From Lachnospiraceae bacterium (GTDB lineage Bacteria; Bacillota; Clostridia; Lachnospirales; Lachnospiraceae), in assembly GCA_017624495.1 (NCBI GenBank), contig JAGAMY010000025.1, positions 1 through 47,387 of the forward strand: a DNA stretch of 47,387 nucleotides, given 5' to 3'. The notes below the pieces were generated by a model. It was not told the origin of the DNA. It made no database searches and worked only from the letters and a program-made list of their open reading frames with translations. The stretch's first letter is position 1, and each line of letters begins with the position of its first letter. The position numbers and the translations under genes are program-made. Of this stretch, positions 27,073 to 36,094 are shown in pieces.

Positions 27073-28005
27073 CTAAACTTGTAGTTTTTCATTAATTACT
27101 TTTTCTACATCCTCATCCGTTAATAAATATTTTGAAACATCCTCTATCTTTTGTGTTTCAAAACCTGTAAGTAGTTTTACTTCCTCTAGTGTTAATCCCT
27201 TTTCAATCAAATTTGAAACCCCTTGTAATGCAACTGTAGTCGGTGTAAAATTCGTAACATCTATTCTTTTCATTTTATCTTTCAAAGTTCCAAATATACT
27301 ATCAGGTGTCAACTGCGCACCATTACTTTTTGTAAACAAGTATGTCCTATCTACATATTTATGTAACTCGCAATATTTTACCAGTTCTTCCAATATATCT
27401 TTTTCTAACCTTATATGCATCCCATACTCTTCATCACCATTTATCAACAGAGTTCCTTCTTCTTTATTTAACTCGTCTTTTTTCATGTTTATAATAACCT
27501 TTTCTTTAAATCCATATGTTAAAAGAAGCCTATAAATAACACGTTGTCCAAATTGATAAAAATTATTATAATTCAAAAGTTCCAATTGTTCTTCTACAAT
27601 CTTCACTTCACGCTCCCCATCAAAAGGCAAGTATATTTTTTGTCTTAATTCATCATTCAAACTTATACATATATCATGCACTACCTGTTTCTTTCTACAT
27701 CCATTTTCCAAATGTTCCCATATAATCCCCCTTTCCCTAATATACTTATAAAATTGATCTATCGCTGTCAAAAATCTTTGAACTGCTTCAATAGATGTTG
27801 CCTTTTTACTTGTTTCAAAATAATATCTACAAGCATACCTAACTTGTATCATGGTAAGTTCTTTAGACATTCCTGATAATGAAACATTTGTAAATTCTCT
27901 GTCACAATAATCTAAAAAACTATTATAGCATGCTCTATAGTTTGGACGTATTTCTTTTATTGTCTTATAATAATCGTCTAAAACCTGTCTTAATGATTCA
28001 CTCAT
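27073..28005 (-). CDS. Tyrosine-recombinase-fold protein lacking catalytic residues
   Basis: Starting at ATG 28005 (AAGGAG 7 nt upstream) it has 310 residues; an ATG at 28059 would add 18 but lies on the predicted transcription start. The N-terminal half resembles a core-binding SAM-like domain. The C-terminal half follows the phage-integrase fold (FGQRVIYRLLLTYGFKEKVI; TPTTVALQGVSNLIEKGLTL; LLTGFE; VSKYLL). The first catalytic Arg is Lys, the HxxR motif reads TxxA, the later His/Trp is Phe, and only the Tyr near the end remains. It is probably a DNA-binding protein without recombinase activity, and is first in the cassette operon. Confidence 0.75.
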   Translation of the reverse strand: MSESLRQVLDDYYKTIKEIRPNYRACYNSFLDYCDREFTNVSLSGMSKELTMIQVRYACRYYFETSKKATSIEAVQRFLTAIDQFYKYIRERGIIWEHLENGCRKKQVVHDICISLNDELRQKIYLPFDGEREVKIVEEQLELLNYNNFYQFGQRVIYRLLLTYGFKEKVIINMKKDELNKEEGTLLINGDEEYGMHIRLEKDILEELVKYCELHKYVDRTYLFTKSNGAQLTPDSIFGTLKDKMKRIDVTNFTPTTVALQGVSNLIEKGLTLEEVKLLTGFETQKIEDVSKYLLTDEDVEKVINEKLQV

Positions 28006-28065
28006 TGGTTTTCTCCTTCTCTCACTCTCATAAAACCTTAGTTTTATTGCATTGCCCATATTTAT

Positions 28066-28094
28066 ATAATATCACCGTAAATTTAAAAAGTAAA
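28066..28094 (-). promoter_or_regulatory. Predicted promoter of the kinase/helicase cassette
   Basis: On the minus strand, TTTACT (28089-28094) and TATTAT (28066-28071) are 17 nt apart. Transcription would start near 28059, about 54 nt before the preferred start codon of the integrase-fold gene. Confidence 0.5.
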
Positions 28095-28138
28095 CCATTC
28101 TAATTTTTTTATATTTGGAAATCTTACTACAATAATAT

Positions 28139-30013
28139 TTAAGCATAAAATACGTTAATCAAAGGCCAACTCTCCCTTGGTAAACTATCCTTCACACAAA
28201 GCACCCCCCACCCAATCTGCGGATTCGGATACTCCCTCACCGCCGGTAACTGCCTTGCACCCCGTATCAGATATGCCTTCAACTTTTCCCCATATAAAAA
28301 TACATCCCGTTTCTGCGCGATACCATATTCCATCAAAAGAGCTGCACTTCCAGTCACAAAGGGCGCAGCCATGGATGTGCCACTTCTTGCCACATAGCCG
28401 CCTCCCGGTGAAGCCGATATAATATCTACACCGGGGGCTGCTAAATCCGGTTTTATCTGATTCGTCCATGCAGTGAATCCTCTGCCGGAAAAAGCTGCTA
28501 TGCTGTCTGTGTTTGCATCATAGGCTGCCACACTGATAACCTTTGCCGTGGTTGATGGAATTGTCAGTGTCCGTATTTCTGATGGATAAGAAAATCCCGT
28601 CCCTTCGTTTAATACACCACCCGACGGCAGCCACAAATCATAAATTCCATCCACGATTTTCCCCGCACTAAGCCGAATTCTCCACAACCCTGATGGAATA
28701 TAATTTTCCTTAGGAATAAAGTCCACATAAATTTCCTGATACATACTATATGGAACAGGCTCTCCATAAAAAACTAAAAGTGTCAGTTCCTCAAATTCCA
28801 CCCGCAAAGTTCCCTGTCCTATCAACTGACCTGTTGTTCTGCCATCCGGCAAAAGAATTTCCACCCGGATTTCATCCTGATAACGCTTCCATACCTGCAA
28901 ATTCAACCTGCGTTCATAGCTGCTGACGGTAAGCTCGATATCCTGTACTTCATCATTTGCAAGACGACTTTGATAATGCGCCGTACCAGCTCCTTCATTT
29001 CCTGTTCCTGCCACAATACTGCACTGGTGTTTATCTGCCATATCATTTAAGAATGTCTCTAACAGACTGGTACCGCTGTGTGAACCATAATTATTTCCAA
29101 AACTCAAATTTATCGCTATCGGCATCCCTAACTGCTCTGCCGCCCGTATACAAAAATCTACCGCCTTCATCAGCTCCGTTGTTTTTGGAAAAGAATTTTC
29201 CCCCGGTGTGCCCAGTTTTACGATGAAAAGCTCTGCTTCATAGGCAACCCCTCTGTATCTTCTCATGGAAGCCCTGCCGTTTCCTGCAGCAATTCCTGCT
29301 ACATGGGTGCCATGCCCGGATGTATCACGGCTTGGCACAATTTTCTGCCGATTTGCCATGTCATTTTCTGCAAGGGCAAGGTTTATCTGTTCACGGGAAA
29401 ACAGAACTCCATCTGCATATCCTTGCGGCGCACTGTAAGTGATATCCGCATTGATGCTTGTACGGGCTGCATTTAAAACTTCACTTTCTAACGTCTGATC
29501 CCACAATGCCACAATTCTTGTACTGCCATCCTCATTTCGAAAATCCGGATGGGCATAATCAATACCACTGTCAATAACTGCCACAAGACAGTTTGCCCCA
29601 GTAAGTCTCCTCCCCCCATCCACAGCATTTCCCGGTGCAGTGCCAGTCGCAGGTTGCACCGCAGTAATACAAGAGGCTCTTTTTGCCGTATCTATGGCAA
29701 AAAAGAGCCTCTTTGGTTTTTCCATATAAATAATTCCATCCAGATTTGCTGCCGCATCTACCAAAGCCTCAGGCAATTGTAATATGGCATAAGAATTACT
29801 TAGTATTACAATTTTTGAAATCAGCGTTTCATTTCCACTTTCTCTAAGCAAATTTTCTACCTGTCCGATACCATCCCCTACATACCGCACAATAACTTCC
29901 CAAGTGTTATTTCCCGGTAAATATCCTGTTTCTAAATTCAGAGATTTTTCCCTTTCTAAGGGACTGGCATCCAAAGAAAGATTTAATAAATTTTCTATTT
30001 TCGCATTGCTCAA
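28139..30013 (-). CDS. Csp-like cytoplasmic S8 subtilase
   Basis: The 624-residue peptidase has an intact triad: Asp in LVAVIDSGID (about 148), His in SGHGTHVAGIAAG (about 234) and Ser in SGTSMAAPFVTG (about 547). The oxyanion region is AGTGNEG. A long insert between His and Ser and the lack of a signal peptide match the clostridial Csp group, which processes spore or cell-associated proteins. I chose TTG at 30013 as start because AGGAGG lies 6 nt upstream; an in-frame extension to 30088 has no such site. Its 3' end contains the right copy of the cassette-flanking repeat. Confidence 0.85.
   Translation of the reverse strand: MSNAKIENLLNLSLDASPLEREKSLNLETGYLPGNNTWEVIVRYVGDGIGQVENLLRESGNETLISKIVILSNSYAILQLPEALVDAAANLDGIIYMEKPKRLFFAIDTAKRASCITAVQPATGTAPGNAVDGGRRLTGANCLVAVIDSGIDYAHPDFRNEDGSTRIVALWDQTLESEVLNAARTSINADITYSAPQGYADGVLFSREQINLALAENDMANRQKIVPSRDTSGHGTHVAGIAAGNGRASMRRYRGVAYEAELFIVKLGTPGENSFPKTTELMKAVDFCIRAAEQLGMPIAINLSFGNNYGSHSGTSLLETFLNDMADKHQCSIVAGTGNEGAGTAHYQSRLANDEVQDIELTVSSYERRLNLQVWKRYQDEIRVEILLPDGRTTGQLIGQGTLRVEFEELTLLVFYGEPVPYSMYQEIYVDFIPKENYIPSGLWRIRLSAGKIVDGIYDLWLPSGGVLNEGTGFSYPSEIRTLTIPSTTAKVISVAAYDANTDSIAAFSGRGFTAWTNQIKPDLAAPGVDIISASPGGGYVARSGTSMAAPFVTGSAALLMEYGIAQKRDVFLYGEKLKAYLIRGARQLPAVREYPNPQIGWGVLCVKDSLPRESWPLINVFYA
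28179..28202. repeat. Right copy of the 24-nt cassette-flanking repeat
   Basis: GGTAAACTATCCTTCA-C-ACAAAGC lies in the last codons of the intact subtilase gene, encoding LCVKDSLP on the minus strand. It is one mismatch from the copy at 21742-21765, with the cassette of four genes between them. Confidence 0.7.
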
Positions 30014-30090
30014 ATGAAACCTCCTGCATATACTTATCTGCAACCATTCAGTTACTTTATTTCCATAAATATATACAAGTTTCAGCACAT

Positions 30091-31221
30091 TTATTCTTCT
30101 ACTTTTTTCATCGGTTTTACTGCTGTTTTATTGACATCCTCTTTTAACAACCGATATGCCGTTGCAGCCAGAGGCACACCAATCAACATTCCGGCAATTC
30201 CCATCATACCACCGCCGACAGTAACCGCTGCCAATACCCAGATAGCCGGAAGTCCCATAGAAGAGCCTACCACACGAGGATAAATCACATTTCCCTCTAC
30301 CTGCTGTAGTACCACAATATAAATCAGGAAAACCAATGCCTGTATCGGAGATACTGTCATAATCATAAACGCTCCCACACCGGCACCGATATATGCTCCG
30401 GCAACCGGAATCAATGCTGTAAAGGCAATCAATGCACCAATCATCGTCGCATAAGGCAAACGAAGGATAAACATGCCCAATGCACAAAGCAGACCAAGAA
30501 TCACCGCCTCTGTACACTGTCCCACAATATAACGGTGAAAGCAGTCATTCATAACAGAAAACACATGTTTCACTTTACTATATCCGCTTTTTTTCATATA
30601 ACGTTTCATTACACGTTCGAACTGATTTGCCAGTTTTTCTTTTCCGGACAAAAGATATATGGCAAAAATGAAGCTTAACAATGCTGTCACAATACCGGAA
30701 AATACAGATGCCACCGTACTCACTACTGTTCCCATCACATTTCCCACACCGGAAACTAAAGCATTTACAATCTGCTCTAATCTAGATTCCAAATCGATTG
30801 CCTGAATGGAGGCTAAAATATCCTCCGGCACAAACTGAATATCTTCTAACCATGCCACTACCATATTCATAGCATCCGGCAGCTTGTTAAAAATCAACTG
30901 CACACAAGATACCAGCTCCGGCACAACCAGACCGATTACCAATGCAATAATTGCCAGCAATGTAATAAATGCCAGTACCATACACACCGGTCTGCGACTT
31001 TTTATCACTTTTACATTTTTACTCTTTGTAAAATAGAATTTTTCATAAAAACTCATCAATATATTTATGATGTATGCCACCACACAACCGATAAAAAGTG
31101 GTGCTGCTGCACTAAGCAATGTAGTTAAAAGTCCAAACGCCACTGACCAGTATGTGATGCACAGATACAAAACAAATATACTAAGTCCTACCCTAAAACA
31201 AGTCTTCCACTTAATTTCCAC
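30091..31221 (-). CDS. AI-2E/PerM-family permease
   Basis: The 376-residue membrane protein has seven or eight hydrophobic segments with the family layout: two N-terminal helices, a soluble stretch (about 95-190), and a C-terminal bundle with GIVTALLSFIFAIYLLSGKE and PRVVGSSMGLPAIWVL. Members are membrane exporters or sodium antiporters of varied substrates. The AI-2 name does not prove a signal role. It is upstream of the subtilase gene on the same strand, about 77 nt away, and probably co-transcribed. Confidence 0.88.
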   Translation of the reverse strand: MEIKWKTCFRVGLSIFVLYLCITYWSVAFGLLTTLLSAAAPLFIGCVVAYIINILMSFYEKFYFTKSKNVKVIKSRRPVCMVLAFITLLAIIALVIGLVVPELVSCVQLIFNKLPDAMNMVVAWLEDIQFVPEDILASIQAIDLESRLEQIVNALVSGVGNVMGTVVSTVASVFSGIVTALLSFIFAIYLLSGKEKLANQFERVMKRYMKKSGYSKVKHVFSVMNDCFHRYIVGQCTEAVILGLLCALGMFILRLPYATMIGALIAFTALIPVAGAYIGAGVGAFMIMTVSPIQALVFLIYIVVLQQVEGNVIYPRVVGSSMGLPAIWVLAAVTVGGGMMGIAGMLIGVPLAATAYRLLKEDVNKTAVKPMKKVEE

Positions 31222-31251
31222 TTACTTTTCCTCCTAATATGCCATCATATC

Positions 31252-31309
31252 GTAACTATTTTAAACAGGACAAAATGACACCGCATTTTGACCTGTTCTG
31301 AATAGTTAC
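31252..31309. repeat. 58-nt long palindrome
   Basis: GTAACTATT (31252-31260) pairs with AATAGTTAC (31301-31309). Inside, CAGG-a-CAAAATG pairs with CATTTTG-a-CCTG around a 6-nt loop. Total stem is about 20 bp with symmetric internal loops. It sits between the AI-2E permease start and the terminator of the next operon. It has no T-run and looks like a small palindromic repeat or an operator/leader structure for the permease. Confidence 0.6.
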
Positions 31310-31317
31310 ATCATAGC

Positions 31318-31368
31318 AAATAAAAAGAATCCATGCAAGCACCCCTCCCAAAGTGCATACATGAATTC
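31318..31368 (-). terminator. Terminator of the secreted-enzyme operon
   Basis: On the minus strand, GAAT-t-CATG...GCAC pairs with GTGC...CATG-g-ATTC (31363-31368 back to 31327), followed by TTTTTATTT. It begins about 20 nt past the lipoprotein stop and ends the GH30/43, beta-helix and lipoprotein transcript. Confidence 0.75.
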
Positions 31369-31386
31369 CTTTTTATATAAAATATC

Positions 31387-32382
31387 CTACTCCCCTTCGA
31401 GTATTTCTAATGCAATCTTCTCTAAGTCTACATCTTCCATAATAACCTCTGCATTTTCGGTTTCCTGCCGAATATATGCTTTGGCATTACTTGTCAGCAC
31501 ATCACTTTCTAATACCCCTTTGACTTCTTCAAATGGCTGTACTGCATTTTCCATCCGTTCAAGACAGCGCATAACCAATACCTTATCTGCAACGAAAAAT
31601 GGCTCACAAATCTCATCCTTCTGCATTTCTGACGCAACAAGGTAGCGGTTCATATAGATACCGGACTTTCCTTCCTGCATATTTAACGAAGAAAGCCTAA
31701 TATTGTAAAACACTCCCTGCGGATAGTTTTTTGTTAATACATGTATATCGGTTTCCTCTGCCATATCCTTGGAAATTTCCTTCAATAATGCAGCATCTTC
31801 ATCAACCGGGACTTCTACAACTAACATATCTACACAGACTTCACTGGTATACTCTGCAATATTTTCTTCATAAACCGCTTTTAACTCTTCCTCACTGACC
31901 GGGTGTTCTTTTTTATAACTTTCTATGTATTCTGCCTCAATTCCGGTATAAACATACGCATAATAATCGTCGATTTCAAAATTTGACAGACCATAGATAC
32001 TTTCTTCATTATGCACACCCATCTGCTCTAAAATAGAAAGATAGTCCGTATCCGTAACTGTTCCGGCATTTTTTGCAAGCTGTGCTATGACCTTTTTTTG
32101 TGTAATGTCTTTCAATGCAAGCTCCATCACTTCATCCACAGGTCTTACACTTTCTTTATGTTCCGTTGTCCAGAAATTCTCCTGATTTATTTCCTCGGTT
32201 GTATATTGTCTGGTGACATTTGACCGATACCTGTCCACAATCATCTGGTATTCCGCTTTTACTACCATTTCGTCACCTATTTTCATCACCGGGGCATCGT
32301 TTTCTACAGTTTTTGTGCCGCAGGCACTAAGCACTGCGACACAAACTACTGCTATCATCCCTAAGGAAAAACTTTTTTTCAT
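31387..32382 (-). CDS. Foldase-like lipoprotein (SurA/PrsA N-domain type)
   Basis: From the ATG at 32382 the protein has 331 residues and begins with a lipoprotein signal (MKKSFSLGMIAVVCVAVLSACG), lipobox LSAC. A helical SurA/PrsA-like chaperone region follows (VVKAEYQMIVDRYRS, ALKDITQKKVIAQLA, YKKEHPVSEEELKAVYEENI). A clear parvulin PPIase core is not seen. A longer in-frame start inside the upstream gene is rejected because it would bury the signal peptide. It lies 7 nt after the beta-helix gene, so it may fold or protect the two giant secreted enzymes at the membrane surface. Confidence 0.6.
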   Translation of the reverse strand: MKKSFSLGMIAVVCVAVLSACGTKTVENDAPVMKIGDEMVVKAEYQMIVDRYRSNVTRQYTTEEINQENFWTTEHKESVRPVDEVMELALKDITQKKVIAQLAKNAGTVTDTDYLSILEQMGVHNEESIYGLSNFEIDDYYAYVYTGIEAEYIESYKKEHPVSEEELKAVYEENIAEYTSEVCVDMLVVEVPVDEDAALLKEISKDMAEETDIHVLTKNYPQGVFYNIRLSSLNMQEGKSGIYMNRYLVASEMQKDEICEPFFVADKVLVMRCLERMENAVQPFEEVKGVLESDVLTSNAKAYIRQETENAEVIMEDVDLEKIALEILEGE

Positions 32383-32389
32383 TACTCTA

Positions 32390-35300
32390 TTATTTAATCT
32401 TTGCACTTCTCTTTGCTTTACTCCACTCACCACAAAGTTTTTCAGCAGCACCATCTACTGTGGCATTTTTATATGCACGAACCCGTACATAATATTTTTT
32501 GCCTTTTTTCAGTTTTTTGATTGTAGCAGAAGCTTTTGAAGCTTTATTCACATCTGTTGTTTTAGCGGATTTAAACTTCTTGCTTGTGCTGTACTGAATT
32601 TCATATCCACTTGCAGTCTTATCCTTTGTCCACTTAACAGTCATTTTTTTGCCTTTAGCAGCTTTTACACTCTTAAGCTCTGCCTGTCTTGGTGCAACTT
32701 TGATGGTTATATCTGCTGTAGCAGCATTGTATGTACTTGTTTCTGTTGCTGTAACAGTAATCTTGCAGGCACCTGTTCCTTTAATACTTACTTTACCTGT
32801 AGCAGAAACTGTTGCTACGCTTTCATCAGAGCTTGCAAATTTTAATGAACCATTACCGGTTGTCAGTTTTGCACTAATTTTAAAGGATTTGTCACCATAT
32901 GCTTTTTCAAAATTGTCTTTTACAGTAATTACCTGCGCTGTTTTTGCAACGGTGTTGTTACCAGTCACATTTTCAACAACAAGTGAAGCTGCTGCATTAA
33001 TCAATGATTCCAATGCATCATTCACCTGTGTCTGTGTTGCATCTACATTATCAATAACAATTTTTGCATTCTGCATTGCTGTCTGGAATACACTCCAGCT
33101 TGCAGATGTATAACCTGTCTGTGTTTCTGCAAGATATGCCTGATATACTGCAGACAACATTCCACTTTCTGCCTTTTTCGCTAAAGCCGCATATGCATTA
33201 TTTACTGTTAAAACTGTCTGATTTATTTCTTCCTGTGTTGCCATCGCATCAAATATTTTCAATTTTGCAACAGCTAGTGCTTCCTGGTATTTTTTCCATG
33301 TTCCCGGAGCATAGTAAGATTCTTCGTGTTCCGGTGAAATTTCTACTACTGCTTCTAAAGCTGTTCGGTCTAAATTTTCAATTACAACCGTTTTCGGATA
33401 AAGCACGACATCATCTAGATATGCAACGTCTAGTTTACTACTTGCGGCAATACTAATCAATTCATATCCTTTTGTTGTAAATTCCATTGTAACTTTTTTC
33501 CATGTACTGCCTTCTACATCTACCGCTTCCGCAGTCCCAAGTTCAATTTTTGAACCAGCATAATTTTCATGATGCTTTGCTTCAAAGCCAACATTACTTG
33601 CCGCTTTATCACCACAATAAAGCCATGCTTCACAAATGTAAGTCGTATTCATCTCTACCGGAACTTCACTAAGTTCAGAATATCCTATATCTTTACCTGA
33701 ATCCTTTGTGATTTTTAAACTCTGTGCACTATCTCCATGCGCCTGTTCACTTGAAATTTCTCTGGATGCCTGATAATAACTCCAGTCAAATGCACTGCTT
33801 TCAAATCCTGAATTGTCAACGTTCGCAGAACTTTTATATGTAGCCAGAATATTATCTTCAACCGTTCCCGGTCTTTCTGCACCTACTTTTTTCAGACCTT
33901 TCATAGCTTCTTCTAATTTAGGTACATTCTCATCTACCTGTGTCTGGGTTGCATTTGGACGATTGATAACTGCCTTTGCACTTTCAAATGCATCACTAAA
34001 ACTTTCCCATGTAGCAGCAGTAAAACTCTCTGCTTTATATGCAGAAGCCATATTTGTTAATGCCTGCAGATATGCTTTATCTGTCTTAATTGCCGGTGCT
34101 GTTCCCACACCCTGATACTCAAATGCACCAATATCCACATAATTTGCAGATGTATTTTCTGCTTTGTATACAATAGGATTTCCTGCATAATCAACAGTAG
34201 CAAGTTCGATATGTGACTTTACCTGTGTATCATTTTTCAAATCAGCATCAAACCATTCAAACGGTACTGCCATGTGTGCACGACCGGCATTGATACATTC
34301 TGATGCTGCATTTAACTGAAAACCATCTACTGTACCAAAAACAATCTTTCCATCTTCTGATACAGAAGCATTTGTATATCCACTTCCTTTTTCTACATTT
34401 ATAAACTGTGGATCTGCAATCACTGCATTTGGATCATCAACTGTTTCTATATAGCTGTCTTTCGTACCACCCCATACGCAGTTATTTTTATAAGTTGTAC
34501 CTTCATTATCAATAAAGGTTCCATTATTACCGTAAAAAATATTGTTATAAATATCTGTTCCACTGGTAACGGCAGGAACTTTATTATCTGTCCAGCCACC
34601 CTGCTCTACAGCAGCCACTTCATGATCATTATTCCAGTAAATGGTATTATTGTATACCTGATGTCCAATACTTCCATATTCACCTACATGAAGAATACGT
34701 CCGCCATTATATCCTGCATCATTTACACTGACATTATAACGTACAACAGAATTGACGGAATAATATGGTCCGGGACACGCCATCCAGAAACCACCTTTAT
34801 TATCATGACTGTAGTTATACTGATACATAACATTCTGATTACCATAATCACTGTCAAATGCCATACCATCCTGCGTACTTTCAGTATGAGATGCTTCATT
34901 ATACTGCATAGTTACATTATTACAGTCCCACATCCAGATAGCTGCATGTGCAGGGTTTCTAGAATAATTCCATGCTTCTTTTGCACAACCAATCAAAAGA
35001 TTCTTTTCTGCAACACCGCCATCACAGTTAATTAATACAATACCATCACCTGCAACATCATGTACATAGTTCTCTGCTACATAGACATTTTCCCAGCCTA
35101 CCCAGTCAAGTTTTCCTGCCTGCTGACTGTTCGCACCACCTACTAAAGGTCTGGCTGCCCAGCAGCTTTCCATGTAAATAGCTTCATGACATACATTTTC
35201 TACTTCATTTCCAATAATCCGCAAATCCTTATAAGAAGACTGTGTTGTATTATTATCTGTGGTTACAAGTACCATGATACCACCAGAACCCTTTTTATGT

Positions 35301-36016
35301 CCTTCTGTACCATTCTTTGACATATATCCATTGACATTATGTACATAGTTGTTCTGAATAACAACACCTTCTAACTCTTCACCATCACAGTTCTCCACAA
35401 GAATACCGGTAAGCATGGATTTACTCTGGTCATAACCCTTTCCATTTTCATCCATTGGCTTTTCGCCCATTAGGTCTTCTGTATCTGCTTCCCAGTTGGT
35501 GACTTCAAGATTTTCAATAGTAATATATGCAGAATTTTTTACATGCACTGCTGCAACATCTTCTTTTGCCAAAGTACTAACATCTATCTCATCATTCCAA
35601 GGATTACCGTTACCATGAATAACCGGATTTTTGGCATTTGCATCTTCTTTATCATCATATGCCCCCAAAACAATTGGGTTTTCTTTTGTTCCAACTGCAT
35701 TTTCTAATAATAAAGGACCATCCTCAGCTGTCAGACTCCATTCACATCCCTTTTTCAAAAGCACTTTATCACCGGGATTTAATTTTGTAGCTTCCGAATC
35801 ATCTAACGCAGCAATATTTTTAAATGTTTTCCATGCCGTATCTTCTGATTTTCCATCGTTTGCATCATCACCATTTGCTGCATCAATATAGTATATAGTT
35901 TCAGTCGTTGTGTCTGTTTCTTCTGCTTTTACCGGCTCTGTAACCGGTACACTACCAGCAAGCATAGCCGCTGTAAGCAACAAAGACACTACGGAACGAA
36001 GTTTCTTATTTTTCAT
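32390..36016 (-). CDS. Secreted right-handed beta-helix protein with CBM, FIVAR, Big and FN3-like modules
   Basis: The 1208-residue protein has a signal peptide (1-31). A right-handed parallel beta-helix (about 40-640) opens YYIDAANGDDANDGKSED and repeats NNxVHNV and NYVHDVAGDGI motifs. It is probably a glycoside hydrolase or polysaccharide lyase of the beta-helix clans; the family is not certain. Then come a FIVAR module (650-710), a CBM4/9-like domain (720-875), two FIVAR modules (880-1015), a Big-like domain (1025-1107) and a lysine-rich FN3-like end (1112-1208) nearly matching the end of the GH30/43 protein. No sortase motif. It follows that gene by 78 nt, with a hairpin between. Confidence 0.75.
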   Translation of the reverse strand: MKNKKLRSVVSLLLTAAMLAGSVPVTEPVKAEETDTTTETIYYIDAANGDDANDGKSEDTAWKTFKNIAALDDSEATKLNPGDKVLLKKGCEWSLTAEDGPLLLENAVGTKENPIVLGAYDDKEDANAKNPVIHGNGNPWNDEIDVSTLAKEDVAAVHVKNSAYITIENLEVTNWEADTEDLMGEKPMDENGKGYDQSKSMLTGILVENCDGEELEGVVIQNNYVHNVNGYMSKNGTEGHKKGSGGIMVLVTTDNNTTQSSYKDLRIIGNEVENVCHEAIYMESCWAARPLVGGANSQQAGKLDWVGWENVYVAENYVHDVAGDGIVLINCDGGVAEKNLLIGCAKEAWNYSRNPAHAAIWMWDCNNVTMQYNEASHTESTQDGMAFDSDYGNQNVMYQYNYSHDNKGGFWMACPGPYYSVNSVVRYNVSVNDAGYNGGRILHVGEYGSIGHQVYNNTIYWNNDHEVAAVEQGGWTDNKVPAVTSGTDIYNNIFYGNNGTFIDNEGTTYKNNCVWGGTKDSYIETVDDPNAVIADPQFINVEKGSGYTNASVSEDGKIVFGTVDGFQLNAASECINAGRAHMAVPFEWFDADLKNDTQVKSHIELATVDYAGNPIVYKAENTSANYVDIGAFEYQGVGTAPAIKTDKAYLQALTNMASAYKAESFTAATWESFSDAFESAKAVINRPNATQTQVDENVPKLEEAMKGLKKVGAERPGTVEDNILATYKSSANVDNSGFESSAFDWSYYQASREISSEQAHGDSAQSLKITKDSGKDIGYSELSEVPVEMNTTYICEAWLYCGDKAASNVGFEAKHHENYAGSKIELGTAEAVDVEGSTWKKVTMEFTTKGYELISIAASSKLDVAYLDDVVLYPKTVVIENLDRTALEAVVEISPEHEESYYAPGTWKKYQEALAVAKLKIFDAMATQEEINQTVLTVNNAYAALAKKAESGMLSAVYQAYLAETQTGYTSASWSVFQTAMQNAKIVIDNVDATQTQVNDALESLINAAASLVVENVTGNNTVAKTAQVITVKDNFEKAYGDKSFKISAKLTTGNGSLKFASSDESVATVSATGKVSIKGTGACKITVTATETSTYNAATADITIKVAPRQAELKSVKAAKGKKMTVKWTKDKTASGYEIQYSTSKKFKSAKTTDVNKASKASATIKKLKKGKKYYVRVRAYKNATVDGAAEKLCGEWSKAKRSAKIK

Positions 36017-36043
36017 ACGATTATTCCTTTCCGTTTATGTTTA

Positions 36044-36075
36044 CATCAGACAGTAGCCTATCCTGCCGCCTGATG
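36044..36075 (-). other. Intercistronic hairpin
   Basis: CATCAG and CTGATG pair around an inner CAG/CTG helix in the 78-nt gap between the GH30/43 and beta-helix genes. No T-run follows on the minus strand, so it probably stabilises or processes the mRNA rather than ending it. Confidence 0.4.
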
Positions 36076-36094
36076 CAACATCTTTTATTTTTGT

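Noticed and set aside
28006-28059. Upstream ATG for the integrase-fold protein
   Set aside because: It falls on the predicted transcription start; the ATG at 28005 has a strong AAGGAG site.
28066-28071. Leaderless transcript for the cassette
   Set aside because: It would require the ATG at 28059; the better-supported start gives a normal leader of about 54 nt.
30014-30088. N-terminal extension of the Csp-like subtilase
   Set aside because: The 25 extra codons lack a ribosome site, while AGGAGG lies 6 nt before the TTG at 30013.
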